The notes beneath the pieces were generated by a model, which had not been told where the DNA came from, did no database searches, and saw nothing but the letters and a program-made list of their open reading frames with translations. A DNA stretch of 64,000 bases from Actinophytocola sp963840275 (GTDB lineage: Bacteria; Actinomycetota; Actinomycetes; Mycobacteriales; Pseudonocardiaceae). Of this stretch, positions 56,379-64,000 are shown one piece after another (the stretch's first letter is position 1; every line of letters starts with the position of its first letter). The stretch is taken from positions 62,001-126,000 of the forward strand of contig CAWIYK010000009.1 of the NCBI GenBank assembly GCA_963840275.1, in the 5' to 3' direction. A program made the position numbers and the translations under genes.

Positions 56379-56585
56379 TCATGCGCTGCCGAGACGCCCC
56401 TCCTTGACGACACCCAGGAAGGCACTCCAGCCGTTCGTGGCGAACGCGACGTGGCCTGCCTCCGGGTTCTTGGAGTCACGCACCGCTGCGCCGATTCTGG
56501 CCACGACAAGCTCCACACAGTCGTTACCGGCGCCACTGCGGCTGCTCTTGCGCCACCGTGCGTCGGTAAGGTCAGAAGCGGTCAC
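56379..56585 (-). CDS. DUF397 protein
   Basis: 68 residues from GTG 56585, 21 bases after the XRE gene. The DUF397 core is plain: RWRKSSRSGAGNDCVELVVA, AVRDSKNPEAGHVAFATNGW and FLGVVKEG. DUF397 proteins are the constant partners of XRE/DUF5753 regulators in actinomycetes (BldB/WhiJ-type systems) and may be bound by them. The 280 bases upstream of it on the right strand show nothing else. Confidence 0.93.
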   Translation of the reverse strand: MTASDLTDARWRKSSRSGAGNDCVELVVARIGAAVRDSKNPEAGHVAFATNGWSAFLGVVKEGRLGSA

Positions 56586-56606
56586 GCTCTGCTCCTCTCG
56601 AATTCA

Positions 56607-57458
56607 CTAGGACAGCCGGTCGGCCGTCCTGTCGACCAGATCGACGGTGTCGTCGGGTTTCAACGCCGCCGCACGCAAATGGTCGAACATCAACGTATAC
56701 CGGTGTACGTCCTCCGGCTGTTCCAAGTAGACGGCAGATGTCGTGTTCTCCACATAAACGACATCCGGATCGGCCTGTTCCGGGAACCCGAGGATGAGGA
56801 AGGGCGCCTCCATGCCGGCGTGCGCGCCGGCCGAGAAGGGCACCACCTGGAGCGTCACGTGCGGCAGGGTGGCCAGCTCGACCAGCCGCTTGAGCTGCTC
56901 ACGCATGACCTCGGGACCGCCGACCGTGCGGTGCAGGACCGCCTCGTCGAGCACCGCCCAGTACTCCGGCGGGCTCGCCTCCTCGGTGAGCAGCTTCTGA
57001 CGTTTCACCCGCCCGGACACCCGCAGCTCCACATCGGTCTCCGCGGCGTCCGGGCGGATCGCGCGGATCACCGCGCGGGTGTAGCCGACGGTCTGCAGGA
57101 GCCCCGGCACGAGCAGCCCCTGGTGGGTGTGGAGGAAGGACGCGTCGGACTCGAGGCCGACGAACGAGCCGGTGAACACCTCGTTGTACGCGTGCCACCA
57201 CCCCTTCTTCCGCGCCTCCCTGGCCAGCTGCACCAGGGCCTCGCGCTCGTCGTCCTCGATGCCGAAGACCTCGAGCATGTCCCGGACGTCCCTCGGCGTC
57301 ACGCCGACGTGTCCGGTCTCGATGCGACTGATCTTCGATGCCGAGCACTCGAGCCGGTCGCCTACCTCGTCGATGGTCAGCTCGGCGGCCTCGCGCAGCT
57401 CACGGAGCTTGGCCGCGAGTCGCCTGCGGCGGACCGTCGGGCTTGGACCTCGCGACAT
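56607..57458 (-). CDS. XRE family regulator with DUF5753 domain (WhiJ-like)
   Basis: 283 residues from ATG 57458. Helix-turn-helix at about 15-65 (LRELREAAELTIDEVGDRLE, ASKISRIETGHVGVTPRD). DUF5753 domain with PGLLQTVGYTRAVIRAIRPD and LPHVTLQVVPFSAGAHAGME. Paired with the DUF397 gene immediately downstream. In Streptomyces such pairs influence development; here the target is unknown. Confidence 0.94.
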   Translation of the reverse strand: MSRGPSPTVRRRRLAAKLRELREAAELTIDEVGDRLECSASKISRIETGHVGVTPRDVRDMLEVFGIEDDEREALVQLAREARKKGWWHAYNEVFTGSFVGLESDASFLHTHQGLLVPGLLQTVGYTRAVIRAIRPDAAETDVELRVSGRVKRQKLLTEEASPPEYWAVLDEAVLHRTVGGPEVMREQLKRLVELATLPHVTLQVVPFSAGAHAGMEAPFLILGFPEQADPDVVYVENTTSAVYLEQPEDVHRYTLMFDHLRAAALKPDDTVDLVDRTADRLS

Positions 57459-57786
57459 GGATCACCTCACTCTGGGTCGAATCGGTGTAGCCGAAACCTG
57501 ATGGTCTCACCCGGACACTGGTTAGCCCGAGAATCCGAGAAAACCCGATCAGCGTGCATGCACAGAGTAGGCAATTTTCTTCGCCTCTAATGGCCTTCAC
57601 CCGATCGTGTACTGCAACTTGCAATATGCGGGTCTCTCGACGCAAGCTGCTAACTAAGCCGGAGGCATAGCCAAAGGCCCGGCCGACCGACAGGCGGTCG
57701 AGTTGCAATTTGACGCCTCGCGCGTGATCCCGCAACTCGAGCCCGCGCAGGTTAGCCCCCGCTCGAGGCCCTCAACAGGAGTCACG
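57459..57786. promoter_or_regulatory. Divergent gap with TTGCAA repeats
   Basis: 328 bases between the XRE regulator and the small rightward gene. It contains GTGCATGCAC (perfect palindrome, about 57552-57561), the sequence GCAACTTGCAATATGC (57614-57629) and GAGTTGCAATTTG (57701-57713), which share the TTGCAA core. Repeated, partly palindromic TTGCAA elements suggest binding sites for the XRE protein. Confidence 0.45.
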
Positions 57787-58146
57787 GTGAGTAGTCCGAT
57801 CTTTGGCCAGCTGGCGACCTCGCTGGCCGACTATCTGACCGACATCACGTACCGCGCGCAGTTCGGCGACGAGCGCGCCGCCGCGACCGTGGCCAAGTAC
57901 GAGCTGCCGCGAGTCGTCGAGGCGCTCAAGGCCGTGCTCGACGAGCACTCGCCGGACGCGAACGGGCGCTGCCCCAGCTGCCGTACCAGCAGGTTCGGCC
58001 GTGCGCCCGCCCCGTGCCGGGCCTACCTCACCGCTCACCTCTGCCTCGTCGTCACCGAGGAGGAGACGCTCGAGGAGACCACCGCCCCCATGCGCAGGCA
58101 GGTGGCACTGACCGACCCCGCCTTCCGCGGGTACGCGTCCGGCTGA
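57787..58146 (+). CDS. Hypothetical protein with a Cys-rich centre
   Basis: 119 residues from GTG 57787, with CAGGAG seven bases upstream; the frame upstream is non-coding. An N-terminal helical region (SPIFGQLATSLADYLTDITY, VAKYELPRVVEALKAVLDEH) precedes a possible zinc site (GRCPSCRTSRFGRAPAPC, then HLC). Divergent from the XRE/DUF397 pair, and often such genes are its neighbours. I do not recognise the family. Confidence 0.7.
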   Translation: MSSPIFGQLATSLADYLTDITYRAQFGDERAAATVAKYELPRVVEALKAVLDEHSPDANGRCPSCRTSRFGRAPAPCRAYLTAHLCLVVTEEETLEETTAPMRRQVALTDPAFRGYASG

Positions 58147-58160
58147 CGCCGGCAGGAGAC

Positions 58161-58199
58161 CACGAGCGGCGGGTGCTCCCCCCGACCCCGCGGCTCGTG
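58161..58199 (+). terminator. Hairpin after the Cys-rich gene
   Basis: CACGAGC (58161-58167) pairs with GCTCGTG (58193-58199), and the stem continues with one bulge into a GCGGG/CCCGC pair. Starts 15 bases after the stop. Confidence 0.6.
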
Positions 58200-58249
58200 T
58201 CGGGCGGGCCGTCTCCCCCCACTTTTCCCAGGTACCGCCCGATGAATGT

Positions 58250-58290
58250 GGCGGGTCCGGGGTCGTCCCCCGACAGATCCCGGACCCGCC
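58250..58290 (-). terminator. dacB terminator
   Basis: Perfect 12-bp arms GGCGGGTCCGGG (58250-58261) and complement (58279-58290) around a 17-base loop, 21 bases beyond the carboxypeptidase stop. Confidence 0.7.
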
Positions 58291-58311
58291 GCTCTCATTG
58301 CGGAGACGGTC

Positions 58312-59886
58312 TCAGCAGGCCTTCACCCAGCTGCACTCCAGCTCCGCGGCCCGGCCGGCGTCGGCGTCGAGGCGCGGCGCGGGCACCACCGCCACCTCGG
58401 CGACCGACCCGCCCTCCGAGGCCAGCCGCACCGCGACCGCGTCCTCGACGCCCTTCACGTTGACCCCGATCGAGTTGTTCGTGACCATCGAGAACACCCA
58501 GCGCTCACCGCCGGTCGTGTTCACATATCCGGACAGACCACTCACACCGGTCAGCGAACCCGTCTTGGCGTGCACCGCGCCCTCCGCGGCGGTCCCCCGC
58601 ATCCGGCTGCGCAGCGTGCCGCCGACGAGCCGGTCCGCCTTGCCGGCGATGGGCAGCGCCTCGTACCACGTGGGGAACCACGGCCGGTTCGCCGCCGCCC
58701 CGAGCAGCGCGGCCAGCTGGTCCGGCGAGATCTGGTCCATCCTCGACAGGCCGGACCCGTCCCGCAGCGACAGCTTCGCCGGGTCGATGCCGAACGCGGG
58801 CAGCCGCCCGGCGACCGCGGCCGTCCCGGCGGTCCACGTGCCCTGCCCGGACACCGCCCGGCCCATGGCCTTCACGAGGATCTCGGCGTGCAGGTTGTTC
58901 GACAGCTTCATGAACGGGACCAGCAGCTCGCTGAGCGGCATCGACTCGCGCGACGCGGCCACGGCCGCGCCGGCCGGGGTCGCGGCCCGCGTGGTCGCGC
59001 CGTCCACCCGCACCCCGTGGGCCCTGAGCGCGGCGCGGAACAGCGCCGCCGCGTACCCGGTCGGCTCCCACACGGCCATCCACTCCGACGTCGCCGCGCC
59101 ACCGGCCGGGACGGACCCGGTCACGGTGAACACGTTCGAGCCGTGCGTGCGGTCGACCGAGATCGTGTTCGGCGAGCCGGCCGCGCCGGTCACCGCGGTG
59201 TTCGCGATCGTCACGTAGTCGGTCGGCGGCTCGGTCGTCACGACCGCCTTGCCGTCGGCACCCGGGGCGACGCGGACGATGATCGAACCGGCGTCGTAGT
59301 CGGTGTCCGGAGCGGCGGTCAGCGCGGAGACCTGCGCGGAGTAGTAGTACGGCTCGTCGTCCCACGCCCAGCTCGCACCGAGGCGGACGTCGTCGAACCA
59401 CGTGTCGTCGGCGCGCAGGCCGCCACGCACCACTCGCACGCCGGAGTCGGCGACCTGCTTGGCGAGCGCGTCGTAGTCGGCGGCGAGCATCGTCGGGTCG
59501 CCGGTGCCCTTGAGGTACACGTCGCCGAACAGCACCGGCCCGACTCGGCGGCCGGTGGTGTGGACGGTGGTGTCGAACCGGTAGTCGGGCCCGAGCACCT
59601 CGAGCGCGGCCACCGAGGTGACGAGCTTCGCGTTCGAGGCGGGCTGCTGGCGGCCGTCGGCGCCGCGGCTGTACACGGTCTCGCCGTCGAGCGTCTTCAC
59701 GACGAGGCCGATGTCGGTGCCCTCGAGCCCCGGCGACGCGAGGATGGCGTCCAGGTCGGCGCCGAGCGCGTCGCGGTCCTGGGCGGCGACCGGCGACACG
59801 AGGCCGGTGCCGACCACCAGCAGCACGCCGAGGACCAGGACGAACAGGCCGAAGATGCGAGAGGTTCGCGGAACGGATGAAGGCAC
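58312..59886 (-). CDS. dacB: D-alanyl-D-alanine carboxypeptidase/endopeptidase (PBP4 type)
   Basis: 524 residues from GTG 59886 (GGAGG just upstream). Signal peptide/TM at 8-33 (IFGLFVLVLGVLLVVGTGLV, cleavage after VAAQ). The three penicillin-binding motifs are present: SxxK in QPASNAKLVTSVAA (about residue 78), SxN in MKLSNNLHAEILV, and KTG in VHAKTGSLTGVSGL. The long insert between the first two motifs is typical of class C PBP4. It trims and cuts peptidoglycan peptides outside the membrane. Confidence 0.95.
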   Translation of the reverse strand: MPSSVPRTSRIFGLFVLVLGVLLVVGTGLVSPVAAQDRDALGADLDAILASPGLEGTDIGLVVKTLDGETVYSRGADGRQQPASNAKLVTSVAALEVLGPDYRFDTTVHTTGRRVGPVLFGDVYLKGTGDPTMLAADYDALAKQVADSGVRVVRGGLRADDTWFDDVRLGASWAWDDEPYYYSAQVSALTAAPDTDYDAGSIIVRVAPGADGKAVVTTEPPTDYVTIANTAVTGAAGSPNTISVDRTHGSNVFTVTGSVPAGGAATSEWMAVWEPTGYAAALFRAALRAHGVRVDGATTRAATPAGAAVAASRESMPLSELLVPFMKLSNNLHAEILVKAMGRAVSGQGTWTAGTAAVAGRLPAFGIDPAKLSLRDGSGLSRMDQISPDQLAALLGAAANRPWFPTWYEALPIAGKADRLVGGTLRSRMRGTAAEGAVHAKTGSLTGVSGLSGYVNTTGGERWVFSMVTNNSIGVNVKGVEDAVAVRLASEGGSVAEVAVVPAPRLDADAGRAAELECSWVKAC

Positions 59887-59966
59887 GGGTGCCTCCCTGG
59901 GGATCGCAGGGATGATGGTGAGGAATCTTCCTACCCCACACACGTCCTGACAATCGCCAACAAGGC

Positions 59967-60878
59967 CTAGTCGTCGAGAATTCGGAGGAGCCCCTCCTGG
60001 ACGACGGTCGCGATCAGCGTGCCGTCCTGGGCGAAGAACCGGCCCGTGGCCAGTCCCCTGGCGCCGGCCGCGCTCGGTGAGGCGCAGTCGTAGAGGAACC
60101 ACTCGTCGGCGCGGAACGGCCGGTGGAACCACAGCGCGTGGTCGAGGCTCGCGCCGAGCACCCGGTCGAAGCCCCAGTACACGCCGTGGCGCACGAGGAT
60201 CGAGTCGAGCAGCGTCATGTCGGAGGCGTAGGTCAGGACGCACACGTGCAGCAGCTCGTCGGCCGGCAGCGTGCCGTCGGCGCGCATCCACACCTGGCTG
60301 CGCGCCTCGCTGCCCTCCCCGCGCTGCTCCCACGGCGGCTCGGTCACGTACCGGATGTCGATCGGCCGCGGCGCGGTCGCGACCGGGCCGAGCTTGTCGG
60401 CGTACTTCGCCATGCTCTCGAGCCTGGTCGGCAGGTCGTCCGGCGCCGGCACGTCCGGCATCGTCTCCGCGTGCTCGATGCCGGGCTCGACCATGTGGAA
60501 CGACGCGGACAGCGCGAAGATCGCCTTGCCGCGCTGGACCGCGATCACCCGGCGCGTCGTGAACGAACGACCGTCACGGATGCGGTCCACCTCGTACACG
60601 ATCGGGATGCTCGGGTCGCCCGGCCGAATGAAATAGGCGTGCAGCGAGTGCACCTTGCGTTCCGATGGCACGGTCCGACCGGCGGCGACCAGCGCCTGGC
60701 CCGCGACCTGCCCGCCGAACACCCGGACGGGCGACTGCGCGGGGCTCACGCCGCGGAAGATGTTCTCCTCGATGCGCTCGAGATCCAGGAGCGCGACCAG
60801 CCGGTCGAGGACGGGCTGGCCGCGCAGTGCCTGGCTCTGCTCGAGGTCAGCGGCGGCCTGACGTGCCGCTTCGGTCAT
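59967..60878 (-). CDS. tesB: Acyl-CoA thioesterase II
   Basis: 303 residues from ATG 60878. Double hot-dog fold: FGGQVAGQALVAAGRTVPSE, LHAYFIRPGDPSIPIVYEVD, then LTYASDMTLLDSIL with the catalytic Asp, DHALWFHRPFRADEWFLYDC and the C-terminal DGTLIATVVQEGLLR with the catalytic Gln. It hydrolyses medium to long acyl-CoA. It follows the pyruvate kinase gene by 32 bases and is likely in its operon. Confidence 0.95.
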   Translation of the reverse strand: MTEAARQAAADLEQSQALRGQPVLDRLVALLDLERIEENIFRGVSPAQSPVRVFGGQVAGQALVAAGRTVPSERKVHSLHAYFIRPGDPSIPIVYEVDRIRDGRSFTTRRVIAVQRGKAIFALSASFHMVEPGIEHAETMPDVPAPDDLPTRLESMAKYADKLGPVATAPRPIDIRYVTEPPWEQRGEGSEARSQVWMRADGTLPADELLHVCVLTYASDMTLLDSILVRHGVYWGFDRVLGASLDHALWFHRPFRADEWFLYDCASPSAAGARGLATGRFFAQDGTLIATVVQEGLLRILDD

Positions 60879-60910
60879 GGGACCACCCTTCGCGCCGGCG
60901 AGCCCGGCTC

Positions 60911-62335
60911 TCAGGCGTGGTCTTCCTCCCCGAGCCGGTGGACGCGGATGAGGTTAGTCGAGCCGACCGTGCCGGGCGGCGAGCCTGCGACGACCACCAC
61001 AAGGTCGCCCGGCTGGTACCGGCCGATGGACAGCATCGACGTGTCGACCTGGCGGACCATGAGGTCGGTCGAGTCGACCTCGGGCACCATGAACGTCTCG
61101 ACGCCCCAGGTCAGCGACAGCTGGCTGCGCACAGAGGGCTCCGGCGTGAACGCCAGGAGCGGCAGGTGCGTGTGCAGCCGCGCGAGCCGCCGCACGGTGT
61201 CACCCGACTGAGTGAACGCGACGAGGGCCTTGGCGTTGAGCCGCTCGCCGATGTCGCGCGCCGCGTAGGACAGCACGCCCCGCTTGGTGCGCGGCACGTG
61301 CGTCAGCGGCGGCACCACGACCGACTCGGCCTCGACCGCCTCGACGATCCGACCCATGGTCTCGACCGTCTCGATCGGGTACCGGCCGACACTGGACTCG
61401 CCGGAGAGCATCACCGCGTCGGCGCCGTCGAGCACCGCGTTCGCCACGTCGGACACCTCGGCGCGCGTCGGCCGGGAGTTGCTGATCATGGACTCCAGCA
61501 TCTGGGTCGCCACGATCACCGGCTTGGCGTTCTCGCGCGCGATCTGGATGCAGCGCTTCTGCACCAGCGGCACCTGCTCGAGCGGCAGCTCGACGCCGAG
61601 GTCGCCGCGGGCGACCATCACGCCGTCGAACGCCAGCACGATCGCCTCGAGGTTGGAGACCGCCTCCGGCTTCTCCAGCTTCGCGATGACCGGCAGCCGG
61701 CCCTTGCCCATCCGGTCCATCACCTGGTGCACGAGGTCGATGTCGGCCGGGGACCGCACGAAGGACAGCGCGATGAAGTCCACGCCGAGCTGGAGCGCGA
61801 ACTCCAGGTCCTCGATGTCCTTCTCCGACATCGCCGGCACCGAGACGTCCATGCCCGGCAGGGAGATGCCCTTGTTGTTGCTGACCTTGCCGCCCTCGGT
61901 GACCTCGCAGACCACGTCCTGACCGGCCACCTCGAGCACCGTCAGCCCGACGTTGCCGTCGTCCACCAGTAGGCGGTCGCCGGCCTTCGCGTCCCTGGCG
62001 AGGCCCTTGTAGGTGGTGGAGACACGGTGGTGGGTGCCCTCGACGTCCTCCACGGTGATCCGTACGACGTCGCCGACCCGCCACTCGGCGGACCCGCTGG
62101 CGAACGTGCCGAGGCGGATCTTCGGGCCCTGCAGGTCACCGAGGATGCCAACGGCCCGCCCTGCCTCGTCGGCAGCGGTCCGCACCAGGTCGTAGACCTG
62201 TTTGTGGTCGCTGTGACTGCCGTGGCTGAAGTTCATCCTGGCGACGTCCATACCGGCCGCGACCAGGGCGCGCACCTTCTCTGGCGTGGCCGTCGCAGGC
62301 CCCAGAGTGCATACAATCTTCGCTCGTCGACTCAC
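60911..62335 (-). CDS. pyk: Pyruvate kinase
   Basis: 474 residues from GTG 62335. Full-length enzyme: KIVCTLGPATATPEKVRALV, GMDVARMNFSHGSHSDHKQV (substrate Arg/Asn), VMVARGDLGVELPLEQVPLV, PVIVATQMLESMISNSRPTR and DGADAVMLSGESSVGRYPIE; Mg/K sites are intact. It converts PEP and ADP to pyruvate and ATP at the end of glycolysis. Confidence 0.97.
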   Translation of the reverse strand: MSRRAKIVCTLGPATATPEKVRALVAAGMDVARMNFSHGSHSDHKQVYDLVRTAADEAGRAVGILGDLQGPKIRLGTFASGSAEWRVGDVVRITVEDVEGTHHRVSTTYKGLARDAKAGDRLLVDDGNVGLTVLEVAGQDVVCEVTEGGKVSNNKGISLPGMDVSVPAMSEKDIEDLEFALQLGVDFIALSFVRSPADIDLVHQVMDRMGKGRLPVIAKLEKPEAVSNLEAIVLAFDGVMVARGDLGVELPLEQVPLVQKRCIQIARENAKPVIVATQMLESMISNSRPTRAEVSDVANAVLDGADAVMLSGESSVGRYPIETVETMGRIVEAVEAESVVVPPLTHVPRTKRGVLSYAARDIGERLNAKALVAFTQSGDTVRRLARLHTHLPLLAFTPEPSVRSQLSLTWGVETFMVPEVDSTDLMVRQVDTSMLSIGRYQPGDLVVVVAGSPPGTVGSTNLIRVHRLGEEDHA

Positions 62336-62462
62336 GGTGTGGAAGCTTAGCGCTGCTCGCTGGAACGATCCCGAAATACTCAGCAGTAACAGGCGGATCG
62401 ATCCAGAAAATTGGCCCGGAGTTCGTCTGGGACGGTGCCCGGCCGGCCGCTCGGACCCGCGG

Positions 62463-63128
62463 TCAGCGGCGCGGGACCTCGGTCACGCCAACGTGGTCGC
62501 GGGCCCACTCGTTGATCTCGCGCAGCGCGCGCCACGCCTTGCGGACCCGCGTGAAGCACTCGCGCTCGTGCAGCGCGTCGTCCGGCTCCCACACCCGCAT
62601 CGCGTACAGGGACCGGTGCCGGAGCAGGTCGATGCGCGGGTGGTCCGCGTCGACGCCACGCGGCTTGGTCTTCAGCCGGTCGCCGCGGATGCCCCAACCC
62701 GCGCGGGACAGGCGGGCCACGATGTCGGCGAGCACCTTGCCGTGGATGTCCTCGGCGACCGCGGTGCGGAACCGCGCGAGCTGGTCGGACTCCAGGTGGA
62801 AACACCCGCCGCCGACGCGGAGCCCCTCCGGGCCGACCTCCACGTAGTACGCGCCGGCGCCGCGGCCGGGCTCGATCACGCCGCCGCAGTGCGTCTTGTA
62901 CGGCGTCTTGTCCTTCGCGAACCGGACGTCCCGGTACGGACGGAACACGGTCGCCTTGCCGAAGTCCGTCGCGAACTCCGCGGTCAGCTCGGCGAGCAGT
63001 GCCTCCATCGGCGCGCGGACGTCCGCCGCGTACACGTGCTTGTTGTCTTCCCAGTAGGACTTGGAGTTGTCCGCGACGAGCCCGTCGTAGAAGTCGATGG
63101 CGTGCTCGCCGAACCCCGTGAAACCCAT
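62463..63128 (-). CDS. DUF2461 protein
   Basis: 221 residues from ATG 63128. DUF2461 pattern: FGEHAIDFYDGLVADNSKSY, VFRPYRDVRFAKDKTPYKTH, GAYYVEVGPEGLRVGGGCFH. A common monocistronic actinobacterial protein of unknown biochemical role. The 127-base gap to pyk shows no structure I can call. Confidence 0.93.
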   Translation of the reverse strand: MGFTGFGEHAIDFYDGLVADNSKSYWEDNKHVYAADVRAPMEALLAELTAEFATDFGKATVFRPYRDVRFAKDKTPYKTHCGGVIEPGRGAGAYYVEVGPEGLRVGGGCFHLESDQLARFRTAVAEDIHGKVLADIVARLSRAGWGIRGDRLKTKPRGVDADHPRIDLLRHRSLYAMRVWEPDDALHERECFTRVRKAWRALREINEWARDHVGVTEVPRR

Positions 63129-63144
63129 GTCCCGCAGTATGCAA

Positions 63145-63176
63145 CGAGGGGGCGACCGCACGCGGCCGCCCCCTCG
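63145..63176 (-). terminator. Terminator of the serine protease gene
   Basis: CGAGGGGGCG (63145-63154) pairs with CGCCCCCTCG (63167-63176), loop 12 bases; eight bases beyond the protease stop. Confidence 0.7.
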
Positions 63177-63184
63177 TCCCCGAG

Positions 63185-64000
63185 TCAGGCGGCCTGCGCC
63201 GAGTTGTAGAGGTTCTGCGCGTCCGCGCCGAAGTACGGACCGAACATCCACGTCGGGATGAGGTTGATCTTGTAGCTGTTCACCGAGTTCAGGATGCCGG
63301 TGCCGGCGGCCTCGTCGAACTCCAGGAACCACGGCCCGCCGCTGGCGCCGCCGGTCATGTCACACGTCATGCCGATGCCGTCGGACAGGAAGGCGTCGAA
63401 CACCGTGCCACTGCAGTAGATCATCTTCGTGCCGTCGTACGGTGCGGCCGCCGGCCAGCCGAACGCGTACATGTCCTGCCCGCGGGCCTGGTTGAACGCC
63501 ACGCCCTGGCCACCGACCACGTCGGTGAGGCTCGCGCCGTCGAGCTGGTTCACGACCGCGGCGCCGACGTCGTAGTTGATGTCCTCGGACGCCACCCACT
63601 GCGGCGTCGCCATCGTCTCGCGGGCGGTCCACGTGCCGTAGGGCGCGTTGCCGTTGTCGTACGCCGGCACGAAGGCCCAGTCGGTGTGGAAGGCGCCGTC
63701 GAGCTTCACGCAGTGCCCGGCGGTCATCACGACGCTCTTGTTGCCGCTGGTCACCGCGTTGCCGGAGCACGAGGCCTGCCGGTCCTGATAGGTGAAGAAC
63801 ACGCGGCCGGCCGTGGTGACGACCTCGCCGCCGCCGGTCCACGCGCCGCCGCCGGACGGGAACGCCATCGGCGCCAGGTCGTTCAGGATCTTCGCCGTCG
63901 GCGCGACGACCTGCGCGGCACCCTCGGCCACGTCCCGCGTGAGCTTCGAGGCGTCCACCGTGTCGAGCAGCTGGTCGAGCGGCACGGCCGCGCGCATCGC
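63185..64000 (-). CDS. Trypsin-like serine protease, secreted (N-terminus off the right edge)
   Basis: 270 or more residues to the stop at 63185; the true start and any signal peptide probably lie beyond the window (an ATG at 63997 is not a convincing start). A chymotrypsin-fold triad is visible: His in SVVMTAGHCVKLDGAF, Asp in EDINYDVGAAVVNQ, Ser in TCDMTGGASGGPWF. Several Cys residues would form disulfides. It resembles V8/glutamyl-endopeptidase-like secreted peptidases of actinomycetes. Confidence 0.88.
   Translation of the reverse strand, partial: AMRAAVPLDQLLDTVDASKLTRDVAEGAAQVVAPTAKILNDLAPMAFPSGGGAWTGGGEVVTTAGRVFFTYQDRQASCSGNAVTSGNKSVVMTAGHCVKLDGAFHTDWAFVPAYDNGNAPYGTWTARETMATPQWVASEDINYDVGAAVVNQLDGASLTDVVGGQGVAFNQARGQDMYAFGWPAAAPYDGTKMIYCSGTVFDAFLSDGIGMTCDMTGGASGGPWFLEFDEAAGTGILNSVNSYKINLIPTWMFGPYFGADAQNLYNSAQAA

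Overview
The window is a high-GC actinobacterial chromosome segment. Gene types (conservon-type GTPase operon, XRE/DUF397 pairs, DUF222-HNH endonuclease, many GTG starts, ATGA/GTGA stop-start overlaps) and the content of the injection-system locus suggest a filamentous actinomycete of the Pseudonocardiaceae kind (Lentzea/Saccharothrix-like). That placement is inference; no rRNA or tRNA gene is present to anchor it.

Layout. 0-2.9 kb: a divergent signalling module, with a nucleotidyl-cyclase-like protein and a membrane protein leftward, and an unrecognised protein, a Crp/Fnr regulator and two tiny hydrophobic peptides rightward. 2.9-5.1 kb: an acyl-CoA dehydrogenase and a secreted AMIN-like protein. 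5.1-10.1 kb: a complete conservon (histidine kinase CvnA, roadblock CvnB, DUF742 CvnC, GTPase CvnD), with a one-base frameshift in cvnA. 11.0-13.0 kb: DUF485 plus a cation/acetate symporter. 13-17.4 kb: HEAT-like, DUF3817, XRE and lytic transglycosylase genes and a 53-aa membrane peptide. 17.5-21.8 kb: acyl-CoA catabolism (crotonase, CaiB/BaiF transferase, acyl-CoA dehydrogenase) with a divergent TetR regulator. 21.9-30 kb: Nudix, Pro-rich membrane protein, PDZ-type histidine kinase/NarL pair, DUF222-HNH gene hit by a 222-bp foldback element, VanZ and a LuxR regulator.

30.3-52 kb is the centre of interest: a contractile injection system (CIS, phage-tail-like) locus. A leftward chain of about 14 kb encodes sheath, tube, two small assembly proteins, a DUF4157 protein with an HELVH motif, two more tube paralogues, a LysM protein, a VgrG-like spike, gp25 baseplate, protein J, protein I and a zinc-ribbon/proline-rich/membrane protein. 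To the right are a DUF4255 terminator-like protein, PAAR tip and two paralogous proteins, one with a peptidoglycan-binding domain. To the left are an Ig-like coiled-coil membrane protein and a secreted propeller/Ig protein. Most CIS genes overlap by a few bases. Two gaps that would break the chain are filled by tandem repeats that keep stop-start overlaps at both ends: three 74-bp units each forming a 25-codon mini-ORF with GTGA junctions, and a two-unit repeat forming one 111-codon ORF. No AAA+ ATPase, tape-measure or cap gene is visible in the window.

52-64 kb is housekeeping and regulation: DUF4262, a large LuxR-AAA regulator with a 58-aa protein upstream, an XRE/DUF397 pair, PBP4-type carboxypeptidase, TesB thioesterase, pyruvate kinase, DUF2461 and a trypsin-like secreted protease running off the right edge.

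Three genes (cvnA, tail protein I, vgrG) each carry a single extra base that, if removed, restores a conserved protein. These are most simply sequencing or assembly errors, and one of them creates a false gene fusion.
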